A stretch of DNA of 33,207 nt. Source: JALYUM01 sp036688685. GTDB lineage: Bacteria > Pseudomonadota > Gammaproteobacteria > Burkholderiales > Burkholderiaceae_D. Positions within the stretch are counted from its first letter, which is position 1. Every line of letters starts with the position of its first letter. Position numbers and translations under genes: made by a program. Shown here in pieces: positions 1 to 8,594 of this stretch. The notes beneath the pieces are model-generated. The model saw nothing but the letters and a program-made list of their open reading frames with translations, was not told where the DNA came from and did no database searches. The stretch is taken from the NCBI RefSeq assembly GCF_036688685.1, contig NZ_JAQQPS010000037.1:1-33207 (forward strand). The letters are read 5' to 3'.

Positions 1-71
1 CATGGCGATTCTCCGGCGATGCGTGGTCGAGGTTGGACCTCAGCCGGAGAAATTCGTTCACTCTTCAATAT

Positions 72-1145
72 TTAACGGGTACAGCGCCATTTTTTTAGCC
101 TGCATCCCGGCCTGTCAAAGAGGGCCGCCAGGCCGCATGTGGACGAGTACATTGCATAGGCATGATGGCCGACGTTTGGCACTTTCATTAAACGATGATT
201 CGAGTGGCCCTGCGCGGAGAAGTCGATATATTTGGCATAAGCCAGTCCGCGATCATAACGCGTTGCCCCCTGAATTTTGTAGGGACAGGACATACCCAGC
301 GCATCGGCAATCGGATCGTTATCTGCAGTGCCAAGAAGATAAACAACATCGCGCGCCAGGTAGGCTTTTTCGAGCTTATCTACCGACACCGGTTGTGCCA
401 CATATGCCGGGAGTTTGCCCAACCAACCCATATTCCAGTTGCTGAACCCGGGACAGTTTTTCGCATCAACAACGGCGAAAGATCCATCGGACTGCATCCG
501 TTTATCGGTGAAATACAGATAAGTCGCAGGATTCGCTACCACATAGCGCACGTGGATGTCAGCCGCGGAAAGCGCGTCCGCTCCATGCCCGACAACCGCA
601 TAACGCTGAACAAATTGTCCTCCTGCTGAGTGCCCGGCAAGTACGATGATCTTCAAATTTGGAAATTTTCTTCGATCAGTGAGACGCTGAATAATGCTGT
701 CTATCACGTCGAACGAGCTGACGGGAGCTGGCGCCTGTGCATCGTAGCCTTGCTTCCACCCATCGAGATCCCAGCGCAATGTGGCAGCCGGTAGCTGATG
801 CCCTGTTACATCAGCCTGAATCAGAAATTGCGGCGTAATAAAGATGGTATCCAGTGCAGCCTTGCCTGCGTGCTTGCTTACATACTCGTCGGCGTCCAGA
901 TCGCGTCTCGGCCAGCCATGGACGAGGATGATCGCGCGCGTCACATCAACCTGTCGTATTGTCCAGTCTCGCGATATATGAACAGGCACGTCCCCTTTTC
1001 CGGTTGAAGTCTGTATCGTCAATCTGCTATCCAATACGACAGGCACCGACGTTTTTACTAAATCAAGCTCGACCGCAACCGCATGCGGATTCGCAGCAAT
1101 AAAAATAAACAGCGCAAACATGGTCGGTTTTAATAGTAAGCGCAT
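72..1145 (-). CDS. Secreted alpha/beta-fold hydrolase, unassigned substrate
   Basis: This protein of about 357 aa has an N-terminal hydrophobic segment after a short basic start (MRLLLKPTMF...), which looks like a signal peptide ending near residue 25. An HGW oxyanion-type motif lies at 76-78. The nucleophile elbow GHSAGG puts the serine at about 173, and GTADND (about 272-277) and VGHH (about 326-328) are plausible acid and histidine positions. It is therefore probably an exported esterase or lipase-like hydrolase, but the substrate cannot be told. The frame is open upstream to an ATG at 1373, adding 76 residues that do not look like protein. I chose the ATG at 1145 because it places the signal peptide at the N-terminus. 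An ATG five codons earlier (1160) is also possible, and neither has a strong ribosome-binding site. An AT-rich stretch with two TATAAT-like hexamers (about 1380-1393) could be promoter material on this strand. Confidence 0.8.
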   Translation of the reverse strand: MRLLLKPTMFALFIFIAANPHAVAVELDLVKTSVPVVLDSRLTIQTSTGKGDVPVHISRDWTIRQVDVTRAIILVHGWPRRDLDADEYVSKHAGKAALDTIFITPQFLIQADVTGHQLPAATLRWDLDGWKQGYDAQAPAPVSSFDVIDSIIQRLTDRRKFPNLKIIVLAGHSAGGQFVQRYAVVGHGADALSAADIHVRYVVANPATYLYFTDKRMQSDGSFAVVDAKNCPGFSNWNMGWLGKLPAYVAQPVSVDKLEKAYLARDVVYLLGTADNDPIADALGMSCPYKIQGATRYDRGLAYAKYIDFSAQGHSNHRLMKVPNVGHHAYAMYSSTCGLAALFDRPGCRLKKWRCTR

Positions 1146-1578
1146 TTTCAGGCAAGCCATTGCGTAACAGCGTAAGTAAGCCTCACGACACGCTGCAGCA
1201 CATCCACCAGATAATCGTCCGGGTTGATGTGGTGCGGCCAGCAGGCTTTGCACAATGCCGATGTACCTGCCGCCCAGGTCAGTCCAGCTGAACAGCCAGT
1301 TCCGGGTACCCATTGCACGCAATGCCACTGTCGGGTGGACTACTTTAACGGCGGATTGCTGGTGGGTTTGCATATCGATATTATAAAATTATAAGGACCA
1401 GACGGGCGTATTTTGGATGTTATCCGCCCGCTTGCTTATGGCGCCGACGCAGCTTTCTGGCTTGGGCCCTTTGCGCCACGAACACGCACGCCAACACGCG
1501 CGCACCGGGCGCTGGCGAACAGACTTGTTGGGGCGCCGGTTGCATAGTCGCGCCACGCCCACCTATTTTTGTGACCGT

Positions 1579-2123
1579 ATGCCGCCTGCCTCGACGCCTG
1601 AATTCGTCTACTTGCCGCAGGACGGCGAGATGGTCAGCTTGCTGCGCGCCACGGACTGGTCCGCCACCTCGCTCGGCGCGCCATCCAGCTGGCCGGATAT
1701 CTGGTCCACCATCGGCCCGATGGTGGACCAGGGCGGGCTGGGGATCGGCTTGGCACTGGTGAAACACCTGGTCGAGCTGCTCGGCGGCGCCGTGAGCGCG
1801 ACCAGCGAAGGACCGAGACGCGGCAGTCTGTTTGCCACCACCCTGCCGCTCGACAGCAGCGGCAGGCCTTCGTCGCCTGCCTGCTCGACATCGGCCTGCC
1901 CGATTTCAACGGCAACGAGCTGGCGCGGTGCCTGCGCGCCCTGCCCGCCATCCAGCATGCACTGCTGGTGGCGGTGACCGGCTACGGCCAGCCGTCCGAC
2001 CGACCGGCGACGCAGGAGGCCGGGTTCGACCACCATTTCGTGAAACCGGTCGACAGCGCCCGGCTGATTGGCCTGCTGGCCAGCCACGACGAACTCAGGA
2101 TATCAGGCTGCGCAGGCGACTGA
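1579..2123 (+). pseudogene. Collapsed hybrid sensor histidine kinase (PAS start, HATPase end and receiver fragments)
   Basis: Three pieces of one hybrid kinase are joined here. From ATG 1579 the frame reads DGEMVSLLRATDW and LGAPSSWP, typical of the start of a PAS sensor region. It then jumps straight to QGGLGIGLALVKHLVELLGG, the G2 box and following helix of a histidine-kinase ATPase domain, so the HisKA domain and most of the ATPase domain are missing. After about 1850 the reading frame changes. The new frame encodes the middle and end of a receiver domain: LLDIGLPDFNGNELARCLRA, AVTGYGQ and FDHHFVKPVD, stopping at TGA 2121. The first 50 or so receiver residues are also gone. Two internal deletions and a frame change make function very unlikely. 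Its tail overlaps the 3' end of the PoNi-like gene on the other strand. Confidence 0.8.
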
Positions 2124-2949
2124 GCAGCGAGCTTTGCTGGCTCCAGATGGCCACGTGCTCCGATTCCGGGTGCAGCAGCGCGCCGGGATAATGTTCTTCG
2201 GCCAGGCACAGACTGTCGTCGAGGTCGAACATTTTCGCGACCACCGCCGCTTCGATGCACCAACGGCCAAAATAACTGCCCTTGTCGAGCGGGTGGCGCG
2301 CCGGGTCGCCATACACGTGCCACCACAGTTCATCGCCGGATTTGCGCGCCAGTTCGGCGTACCAGTGCTGCACGAATGCGGCCAGCAGGGGCGCCTGCTG
2401 CGAGCGCGGGGCGTCGATGGTGAGCATCAGCCTTGCGTACGGTTTCGGATGCAGGATGTCGCTGCCGATTTTGCGTCCGCCCTGGCGCGTGGCCAGCACC
2501 GAGTCGAGCAGCCGGTCACGCCCGATGTTGCCGATCAAATTGAGCAGCCGGTTCCATTGCTCGTCCGGCACGTCCAGCAGCAGCGCCAGGCCTGCGACCC
2601 AGAAACACCAGTTGTAGTAATTCAGGTTATGCAGCGAAAACAGCCACTCCCGGCTGTCGCGCTTGCCGCCGGCGCGCTGCCACTCGAGCGCGCGCAGATT
2701 GGCGTGCGCCCACGAGTCGAGCAGGTCCTGGAACGAACCCTGCAGCAGCGCCTCGACCGGGTCGCCGCGCGAATAGCGCAGCATGATCAGCCTGAAGCTG
2801 TAGCGACTATGGTTGAACCAGTATTGCGACTCGGTGCCCGGATTTTTGGCGGGAAAACCCATGTTCGACTTGTCCGCTTCGATGCGCTCGCCAAACTTCT
2901 TGATCCGTCCATCCCAATACGCGGTATTGCCTAGGGGCGCCCTGTGCAT
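2095..2949 (-). CDS. PoNi-type immunity protein (DUF1910/DUF1911), orphan
   Basis: This 284-aa soluble protein resembles the PoNe-immunity family, which neutralises PoNe DNase effectors delivered by type VI secretion and other routes. The N-terminal half (about 5-130, with YWFNHSRYSFRLIMLRYSRG) fits DUF1910. The C-terminal half (about 150-275) fits DUF1911, with GDELWWHVYGDP, KGSYFGRWCIEAAVVAKM and EEHYPGALLHPES. The ATG at 2949 is preferred over an in-frame upstream start at 3054, because AAGGA sits six bases before it and the upstream 35 residues do not look like the family. No toxin gene is adjacent: the gene upstream encodes a periplasmic amidase and the region downstream is a dead kinase. 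It is therefore either an orphan immunity gene acting against incoming toxins or one that has lost its partner. The family call is from memory of its motifs. Confidence 0.8.
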   Translation of the reverse strand: MHRAPLGNTAYWDGRIKKFGERIEADKSNMGFPAKNPGTESQYWFNHSRYSFRLIMLRYSRGDPVEALLQGSFQDLLDSWAHANLRALEWQRAGGKRDSREWLFSLHNLNYYNWCFWVAGLALLLDVPDEQWNRLLNLIGNIGRDRLLDSVLATRQGGRKIGSDILHPKPYARLMLTIDAPRSQQAPLLAAFVQHWYAELARKSGDELWWHVYGDPARHPLDKGSYFGRWCIEAAVVAKMFDLDDSLCLAEEHYPGALLHPESEHVAIWSQQSSLLSRLRSLIS

Positions 2950-3157
2950 GCCTGTTCCTTCACAGTGATATGACTGGCCGGCGGCCGCAACCCGCTGCCC
3001 GCTCCGCCAAACAAGCGGCAGTATAGCGTCGGAAAGTTTCCGTAAATCAATCAACTTGTGAGCAAATGTAGCAAGCCGCTATCCAACGCCGCGCTGCCAA
3101 TGCGGCGCCTGGCCGCCGGCGTGCTTGGGGATTGGAAGCGTCAGTGAGCGGTTTGCA

Positions 3158-4165
3158 TCAAGGTTTGCCAGCCGGCGTAAAAATCGCTTTCGGACACATC
3201 GCGTGCACGCCGACATTCCCGTCGACCAGCTGCGTGATGTTCATGTCCACCGCCACGCTGGCCAGCATGTAAGCGTCATCCCGGCTGAGGTGCTTGTCGG
3301 CGACCAGGAAATCGATCATGTCTTTCAGCGCCAGCTCGGTCGCTTCATTCAGGTCCTTGCTGAAGCCCATCGAGATATAGTAATCCGGCGTCTCGGCGCG
3401 CGGCCAGCGCAGGTGCCTGTCCTTGTGAACGATGAAGCGAAAACGTCCGCTCAGATACGTCTCCAGCGCCGTGATGTCGACCTCGCCGTTGCCCTGCGCC
3501 GCGTGGCCGTCGCCGGCCTGGAACAGCGCGCCCTTCACCGCGACCGGAATGAACAGGGTGGTACCAGCGACCAGTTCCTTGTTATCGAGGTTGCCCGCGT
3601 GCGCAAACGGCGGGGCGCTGTCGATCTTGCCCCCGGCCGGCGCCACGCCCATGCTGCCGAAAAAGGGACGCAGCGGGATCTCGATGCCGGGGCCAAAATG
3701 GCCGAGCATCTTCTCACGGTCGAGCGCAACGATCTTCCAGCGCGCGTACGGGTATTCCATCGGCAGGAAGCCGCGCCCGACGCCAAAGCCGTTGCAGGCG
3801 AAATTCACGTCCAGGTCGACCTTCAGGATCTGCACTTCGAGCACGTCGCCCGGCTCCGCTTCGGCGATCGCCACCGGGCCGGTGAGGATATGCCCGCCCG
3901 GGCCCTTGTCGGTGACGGCCTGGTAGATAGCGTCGGTGTAGAGCGGGATGTCGGCGCGCTTGACGCCGCGGCTCATCATCAGTTCGGGCGAACCGCAGGT
4001 GGACAGGGTTTGCATGCGCACCGTGTCGCCCGAATGCACCGTCAGCACCGGTGTCGACTGGCCGGAATAGTAGCCCCAGGCGACGGTCGATGGCGTAGCG
4101 GGGAGCTTGAACTCGGCCGCATGGAGCGGCAAGGCCACGGTCGCGGCCAGCAGCAGCAAGCGCAT
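3158..4165 (-). CDS. Periplasmic acetamidase/formamidase family protein
   Basis: This 335-aa protein has a clear signal peptide (MRLLLLAATVALPLHAA, cleavage near 17). The rest follows the FmdA/AmdA family, whose members hydrolyse formamide or short amides to ammonia and the acid. Family-like blocks include the HSGDTV segment near the N-terminus, KGPGGHILTGP, AEPGDVLEVQI and QAGDGHAAQGNGEVDITALE. The ATG at 4165 is chosen because it starts the signal peptide. It shares its A with the stop of the upstream hydrolase gene (TGATG), so translation is probably coupled. An AAGGAAGG purine run lies a few bases upstream. The open frame continues to 4618, but that extension runs antisense-like through the neighbouring gene. 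An exported amidase coupled to a MetX-like hydrolase suggests a shared extracytoplasmic substrate, although neither substrate is known. Confidence 0.88.
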   Translation of the reverse strand: MRLLLLAATVALPLHAAEFKLPATPSTVAWGYYSGQSTPVLTVHSGDTVRMQTLSTCGSPELMMSRGVKRADIPLYTDAIYQAVTDKGPGGHILTGPVAIAEAEPGDVLEVQILKVDLDVNFACNGFGVGRGFLPMEYPYARWKIVALDREKMLGHFGPGIEIPLRPFFGSMGVAPAGGKIDSAPPFAHAGNLDNKELVAGTTLFIPVAVKGALFQAGDGHAAQGNGEVDITALETYLSGRFRFIVHKDRHLRWPRAETPDYYISMGFSKDLNEATELALKDMIDFLVADKHLSRDDAYMLASVAVDMNITQLVDGNVGVHAMCPKAIFTPAGKP

Positions 4166-5238
4166 CACGGCGCCTTCCTTTCCGATGCCTGCAGCACGCG
4201 CTGCAAATACACCTTCCACAGATTGGCCACCGTGTGGCTGCCATGTCCGCGCGTCGCTGGCGAAAACGGCAGAACCACCGCACTGCCCTGCGCCACCCGC
4301 TTGATCTCGCGTTCCAGGATGCCCAGCTCGGGCGGATTGATCATGTCGTCGGCCGTGTTCACAGCGATGAGCGGTACGCGGATTTTTTCCAGGTCGGGCA
4401 AGGGATCGTAATCCTGTGACGCTTCCAGCTGGTAGAGCAGGTCGGTGGCATCGGTGTCCTTCATGCCCGCCGCCACGTACGCGTCGAGCGCGGTGTCGGT
4501 GCCGGCCAGCGTCGGCGCCTGCTGCTGGCGCAGGGCAGGATTGCTGCCCATGAAGTACAGCATCTGCAGGCCAGTGCGCAGGCTTTGCGGCTGGACCCGA
4601 TATTCGCCGCCCTGCCACTGCGGGTCATTGCGGATGGCGTCGATGACGACACGACGCCAGGCCCGGTTGCGGCCCGCGATCTGGGTCGGCAGGCTGGCCA
4701 GCGGCATCAGCGCATCCATGAAACCGGGATAGCGCTCGCCCCAGACCCACGCCTGCATGCCGCCCATCGAGGTGCCCATCACCAGGCGCAGGTGGTGCAC
4801 GCCGAGCTGCTCGAGGACCTGGTGCTGGGCATCGACCATGTCGCGGTAGCCGTAGTGGGGAAAGCGCGCGTGCAGGCCGTCGCTCGGTTTGCTGGACTGA
4901 CCGTGGCCGATGCCATCAAGCAGGATGATGTAGTAGCGTTGTGCGTCGAGCAGGCCGCCCGGGCCGAACAGTTCGCCCGCGAAGTCGGGCCGCAGGAACT
5001 GGGCGCCGGTGCCGCCGGTGCCGTGCGTGATCAACACGGCGTTCGTGACCACGCCGCGGCTGTCGCGCTGTGGTGTGCCCAAGGTGCGGTAGTGGATGCG
5101 CAGTGCGGGCAGTTTTTCGCCGGAGGCAAAGGCGAAGTTGCGCAGCGTGGCGTCGCCTTGCAGCGGTACGGGGTAGTCGGCAGCGTGGGCCGCACCCATC
5201 GCCAGCGTGAACATCAGGGAGAACAGGACTGGTCGCAT
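4165..5238 (-). CDS. Periplasmic alpha/beta hydrolase of the homoserine O-acetyltransferase (MetX)-like family
   Basis: This 357-aa protein carries a signal peptide (MRPVLFSLMFTLAMGAAHAA). The core follows the MetX fold: LPALRIHYRTLG, NAVLITHGTGG, LDGIGHGQS, nucleophile elbow GTSMGG (Ser about 157), an acid in NTADD (about 297-298) and a histidine in GHGSH (332 or 335). MetX proper is cytoplasmic and acylates homoserine with acyl-CoA. An exported member more likely acts as an esterase or amidase, so a methionine role is not supported. The ATG at 5238 is preferred to the TTG at 5256 because it begins the signal peptide; a GAGG lies just upstream. The stop overlaps the start of the acetamidase gene by one base, and the NRAMP-type gene ends 33 bp upstream, so the three may be one transcript. 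Confidence 0.85.
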   Translation of the reverse strand: MRPVLFSLMFTLAMGAAHAADYPVPLQGDATLRNFAFASGEKLPALRIHYRTLGTPQRDSRGVVTNAVLITHGTGGTGAQFLRPDFAGELFGPGGLLDAQRYYIILLDGIGHGQSSKPSDGLHARFPHYGYRDMVDAQHQVLEQLGVHHLRLVMGTSMGGMQAWVWGERYPGFMDALMPLASLPTQIAGRNRAWRRVVIDAIRNDPQWQGGEYRVQPQSLRTGLQMLYFMGSNPALRQQQAPTLAGTDTALDAYVAAGMKDTDATDLLYQLEASQDYDPLPDLEKIRVPLIAVNTADDMINPPELGILEREIKRVAQGSAVVLPFSPATRGHGSHTVANLWKVYLQRVLQASERKAP

Positions 5239-5271
5239 GGGGCCTCGCGTGAACAATGTGGACCGAGTCTA

Positions 5272-6549
5272 TCAGGCGATGGTGAACATCGCCACCACGG
5301 CGATGGTCATCACCGCGGTACACAACCAGCCCAGCAGCTTGAGGCGGGGCGAGATGATCAGAGCGCCCATGATGTCGGGCCGCGCGGCCATCAGCATCAT
5401 CACGGCCATGATCGGAATCGACACCACGCCATTGATCACGGCGCTCCAGTACAGCGCCTTGATCGGGTCGATCGGCGCATAGATCAGGGCGATGCCGAGC
5501 AGGGTCGCCAGCACGATGATCGCGTAGAAGCGCGGCGCCAGCGCCGGCTTGTCTTCCAGGCTGTTGGGCCATTCGAAGGTACCGGCCATGGCATACGCCG
5601 CGGAGCCGGCCAGTACCGGAATGGCCAGCATGCCGGTGCCGATGATGCCCAGGCTGAACAGGAAGAAGGCGAACTCACCGGCGATCGGGCGCAGTGCTTC
5701 GGCCGCCTGCGCCGACGAGGCGATGTCCGTAACGCCGTGCTGGTGCAGGGTCACGGCCACCGTCAGCATGATGGCGAAGGCGACCAGGTTGGAAAACCCC
5801 ATGCCGAACCAGGTATCGGTCTTGATGCGATCGAGGCTGGCGCGGGCCAACTCCGGCGCATATTTGAGTGCACGCGCGCCGGGCCGGGCATGCAGGTCTT
5901 CGACTTCCTGCGACGCCTGCCAGAAGAACAGGTAGGGACTGATGGTGGTGCCGAACACGGCGACGATGGTGGTGATGTACTCGGGCTTCCACGGCAGGCG
6001 CGGGAACACCAGCAGGCCCGCGGCCACGCCGGCCCACGGCACCTGCACCACGAACACGGTCGCCACATAGGCCAGCAAGGCGAGGGTCAGCCATTTCAGG
6101 ATACGCACGTAGCGCGTGTAGGGAATGAGCACTTGCAGCGCCGCCGACAGCACGCCGAAGCCAACCGCGTACCAGTGCGCCGGGCCGCCCAGCACCAGCT
6201 TGAGCGCGTCGCCCATGGCGGCGATATCGGCAGCGATGTTGACGATATTTGCCACCAGCAGCAGGCCGACGATGAAGTACAGCAGCGGCTTCGGATAGTG
6301 GCGCCGCATATTGGTGGCCAGGCCGTGGCCGGTCACCAGGCCTATGCGGGCGCTGACGACCTGGATGCCCACCATCAGCGGGTAGGTGAACAACACCGTC
6401 CACAGCAGGCCGAAACCGAACTGCGCGCCGGCCTGCGAGTAGGTCGCGATGCCGCTGGGGTCGTCGTCGGCGGCGCCGGTGATCAGGCCGGGGCCCAGTT
6501 TGGACAGCCATGAGGCGGGTTTTGCCGCGGGCGGCACAGGCTGGTCCAT
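5272..6549 (-). CDS. NRAMP-family divalent metal transporter, divergent clade
   Basis: This 425-aa inner-membrane protein has about eleven hydrophobic segments. The start region WLSKLGPGLITGAADDDPSG (about 14-33) places it in the NRAMP (SLC11) family, which couples metal-ion import to protons in its classical members. The metal-binding motifs differ from the textbook ones: the first helix has DPSG (30-33) instead of DPGN, and the sixth-helix region reads TTISPYLFFW (201-210) instead of the MPH-type motif. It therefore belongs to a divergent branch whose ion choice may differ, possibly magnesium or manganese. The ATG at 6549 gives MDQPVPPAAK followed by the family core; the longer open frame to 6714 adds non-family residues. 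The ribosome-binding site is weak (AAGAAAG). It sits 73 bp after the glycosyltransferase gene. Confidence 0.88.
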   Translation of the reverse strand: MDQPVPPAAKPASWLSKLGPGLITGAADDDPSGIATYSQAGAQFGFGLLWTVLFTYPLMVGIQVVSARIGLVTGHGLATNMRRHYPKPLLYFIVGLLLVANIVNIAADIAAMGDALKLVLGGPAHWYAVGFGVLSAALQVLIPYTRYVRILKWLTLALLAYVATVFVVQVPWAGVAAGLLVFPRLPWKPEYITTIVAVFGTTISPYLFFWQASQEVEDLHARPGARALKYAPELARASLDRIKTDTWFGMGFSNLVAFAIMLTVAVTLHQHGVTDIASSAQAAEALRPIAGEFAFFLFSLGIIGTGMLAIPVLAGSAAYAMAGTFEWPNSLEDKPALAPRFYAIIVLATLLGIALIYAPIDPIKALYWSAVINGVVSIPIMAVMMLMAARPDIMGALIISPRLKLLGWLCTAVMTIAVVAMFTIA

Positions 6550-6622
6550 GGGGGTGCTTTCTTGCTCGATGCATGCGGGGCGCGGGACGCGCACCTGATC
6601 ATGGTGGCGCCCGCGCCCCCTG

Positions 6623-7885
6623 TCAAGGCGTCCTGCCGCTAGCGCGCAAGCGCGCTGCGGACCGCCCAGACGCGCCGGCCCGGAGGCGCTGTTTTTGCAG
6701 CACCGCCATGACATCGGCCACCGTCAGCCGGGCGATGCAGTCGTCGCGCCGGGCCACCGTGATGACGGTGCTGGCGCGCGTATCGATCGGCGCCCACTCG
6801 GGGTTCTTCTGGCGCATCAGCGCCACCACCGGCACGTGCAACGCATTGGCCAGGTGCATGACGGCCGTCTCCACCGAAATGATCAGCCGGCACCGGCGCA
6901 GCACGGCGGGCAACTGGAAGAAATTTTCTTCCGCGCTGAAAAAACGGATGCCGGACAGGTCGCGCCCTGCAAACAAATGTTTGACCCGCGCCAGCTCTTC
7001 CGGCACGACGTTGATGATGAACGACGCACCCTCCCAGCCGCCGCTGTTGCGCATGGCCTTGATCAGGGTAATCAGGCGCTCCACCGGCCAGTTCCGTTCC
7101 GGCGACTTGGAGAAGGAATTGAGGAAGATGACATCGCGCCCGCCATCGAAGCCCCACTGCGCGAACTGCTCGCTGGCGTAGGCCATCCAGCGCTCGGGTA
7201 TCGTCAGCACCGGATAGCGCGCCGCCGCTGAAATATGGATGCCGAACAGGAGCGTGAACCAGCCTGCGTAAATCTCGCTGATGTGCTGGCCGGGGTGGGT
7301 AGCGGCGGAATAGGCCGGGATGGCGGCGTCGAGTTTGCGATAAATAAGGCGCTTCGGGATATCGTAAAACCGCACGCGCTTCTTTTGACCCGCCACGAAG
7401 CCGTGCGGGCTGATACGACGCGCCAGCAAGGCATATTTGTGCCGCTCCAGTGTCGCCAGCGAGACGACGATCGGATACGCCTCGCGCTGCGCCTCGTCGA
7501 TCGACTCTTCATACAGCGCGGGGCTGTAGGTGCGGGCATAGACTTTGGTAAAGCAGGTCGATTCGGCCAGCCAGTCGTACAAGGCATATTTCTGCAAATG
7601 AGCCCATTGCGCCGCATCGTTGGTGCGGCGCCGCTCGTCGACCCACAGGTGCATCTCAATGTGCGGAAAGGCCCGGGCGAACGCGCGGAAACAGCTTTGC
7701 AGGTAGGTGAAGTCGCCTAATGCCAGGTGGGCGATGAACAGGATTTTTCCGGATGTGCGCAGCATGGCGGCGTCGATCAGCTGTCCACCCGGGCGCGCGC
7801 TGAGGCGCACGCCGGGAATGACATCGGCAATCGACCAGTCGCGCGCCGCGCGGTATTCCGACAGTTCTTCGCTACTTGATTTCAT
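6623..7885 (-). CDS. Glycosyltransferase family 9 (heptosyltransferase-like)
   Basis: This cytoplasmic or membrane-associated protein of about 420 aa has the layout of GT9 enzymes, which add heptose or other sugars to lipopolysaccharide core. The N-terminal half has the family opening GKILFIAHLALGDFTYLQ (about 47-62), where the Asp after Gly is the position of the conserved acidic residue. The C-terminal half has FLNSFSKSPERNWPVERL and the donor-site block ISVETAVMHLANALHVPVVAL (near 345). The ATG at 7885 has AAGG six bases upstream (TAAGGCTAGCG), which decides it over the longer open frame to 8131. Acceptor and sugar are unknown. No other lipopolysaccharide genes are nearby, so it may act alone on a surface glycan. 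It is the first gene of the minus-strand run through the NRAMP, hydrolase and amidase genes. Confidence 0.83.
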   Translation of the reverse strand: MKSSSEELSEYRAARDWSIADVIPGVRLSARPGGQLIDAAMLRTSGKILFIAHLALGDFTYLQSCFRAFARAFPHIEMHLWVDERRRTNDAAQWAHLQKYALYDWLAESTCFTKVYARTYSPALYEESIDEAQREAYPIVVSLATLERHKYALLARRISPHGFVAGQKKRVRFYDIPKRLIYRKLDAAIPAYSAATHPGQHISEIYAGWFTLLFGIHISAAARYPVLTIPERWMAYASEQFAQWGFDGGRDVIFLNSFSKSPERNWPVERLITLIKAMRNSGGWEGASFIINVVPEELARVKHLFAGRDLSGIRFFSAEENFFQLPAVLRRCRLIISVETAVMHLANALHVPVVALMRQKNPEWAPIDTRASTVITVARRDDCIARLTVADVMAVLQKQRLRAGASGRSAARLRASGRTP

Positions 7886-8420
7886 CGCTAGCCTTATAAA
7901 CGGTTCAGCTGCTTGTTCAACAAAAGATGCCCGCCTTGTCCGCACCATCACAGGCGTGACGAAGCCGCGCGGGCTGGCGCACAAGGTCGACCGTTGGTGG
8001 GGTTGGCAGTGACTTCGGGACGGACTGGCGCGATCATGCGCGCCCGCTGGCGTCATCAACAATCTTACGACACCAAATTGTGCATTCCGGTTAATCCATG
8101 TAAATCCAGGAAAAGCCGTTTGCGCTGGCACTGCATGGCGCAGTCTTGCGCCCGAACACGCTCAGTCCGGCATCGGCCACCAGACTTCAAGTGCTCCCTA
8201 ATTGGCAAAAAATTGTTCGAACTGGCGCCATGCCCAACCCGGTACCTTCGCCGGAATCGCGTCAACTGCACCCGCAATCCGAACGGCGACCAGTGCATCC
8301 GTTTTATGCGCGTGCGGATTTGCACGCCAGCCGACGGCGTGTCCCTGCAGAGACATTGGGCTCCCACACGGGCTACACCCGGCGCGGGAACGGCCCCGAG
8401 GCCCGGGAACGCCTGGGCGG
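7886..8420. other. Long intergenic stretch without a supported gene
   Basis: Several short open frames cross this region on both strands, but none combines a ribosome-binding site with a recognisable product. It contains the leader and presumably the promoter of the GT9 gene. It also probably contains the decayed body of the glutathione peroxidase whose start is recognisable just to the right. Confidence 0.5.
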
Positions 8421-8535
8421 CTGTTCAGCGTCAGCCCGCACTTCGACGCGAGGTTGACCAGCAGGCGCACGCCGCCAGGTTCGTCGCGCTGCCGTCCAAG
8501 GCGGCACAAGCAATTTATTCGATGGGCGTGCTCAT
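8421..8535 (-). pseudogene. Glutathione peroxidase remnant (N-terminal part)
   Basis: Reading the minus strand from ATG 8535 gives MSTPIE and then a TAA at codon 7. The same frame continues with ALDGSATNLAA, the usual second segment of bacterial glutathione peroxidases. The frame then shifts and reads LLVNLASKCGLT, the signature around the peroxidatic cysteine. After that no homology is visible. One nonsense codon, at least one frame change and a lost C-terminus make this a dead gene. An AGGGTGG purine run before the ATG is the old ribosome-binding site. It lies 60 bp downstream of the giant operon, so that operon or its 3' end may have landed beside it, but no junction repeat is seen. Confidence 0.75.
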
Positions 8536-8594
8536 GCTGCCACCCTGAACTGGTGAGACCGACCGCTTAACGCCCCCGGCCAATCTGTGCTCGC

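Noticed and set aside
1380..1393. Two TATAAT-like hexamers as promoter of the first hydrolase
   Set aside because: No -35 element at proper spacing and the distance to the chosen start is over 230 bases, so left as a remark only.
3125..4411. 428-codon plus-strand open frame
   Set aside because: Antisense to the acetamidase gene; composition of a shadow frame.
4585..6513. 642-codon plus-strand open frame
   Set aside because: Lies antisense to the hydrolase and NRAMP genes, is rich in His, Gln, Arg and Gly in the manner of a complementary frame of GC-rich coding DNA, and has no family motif.
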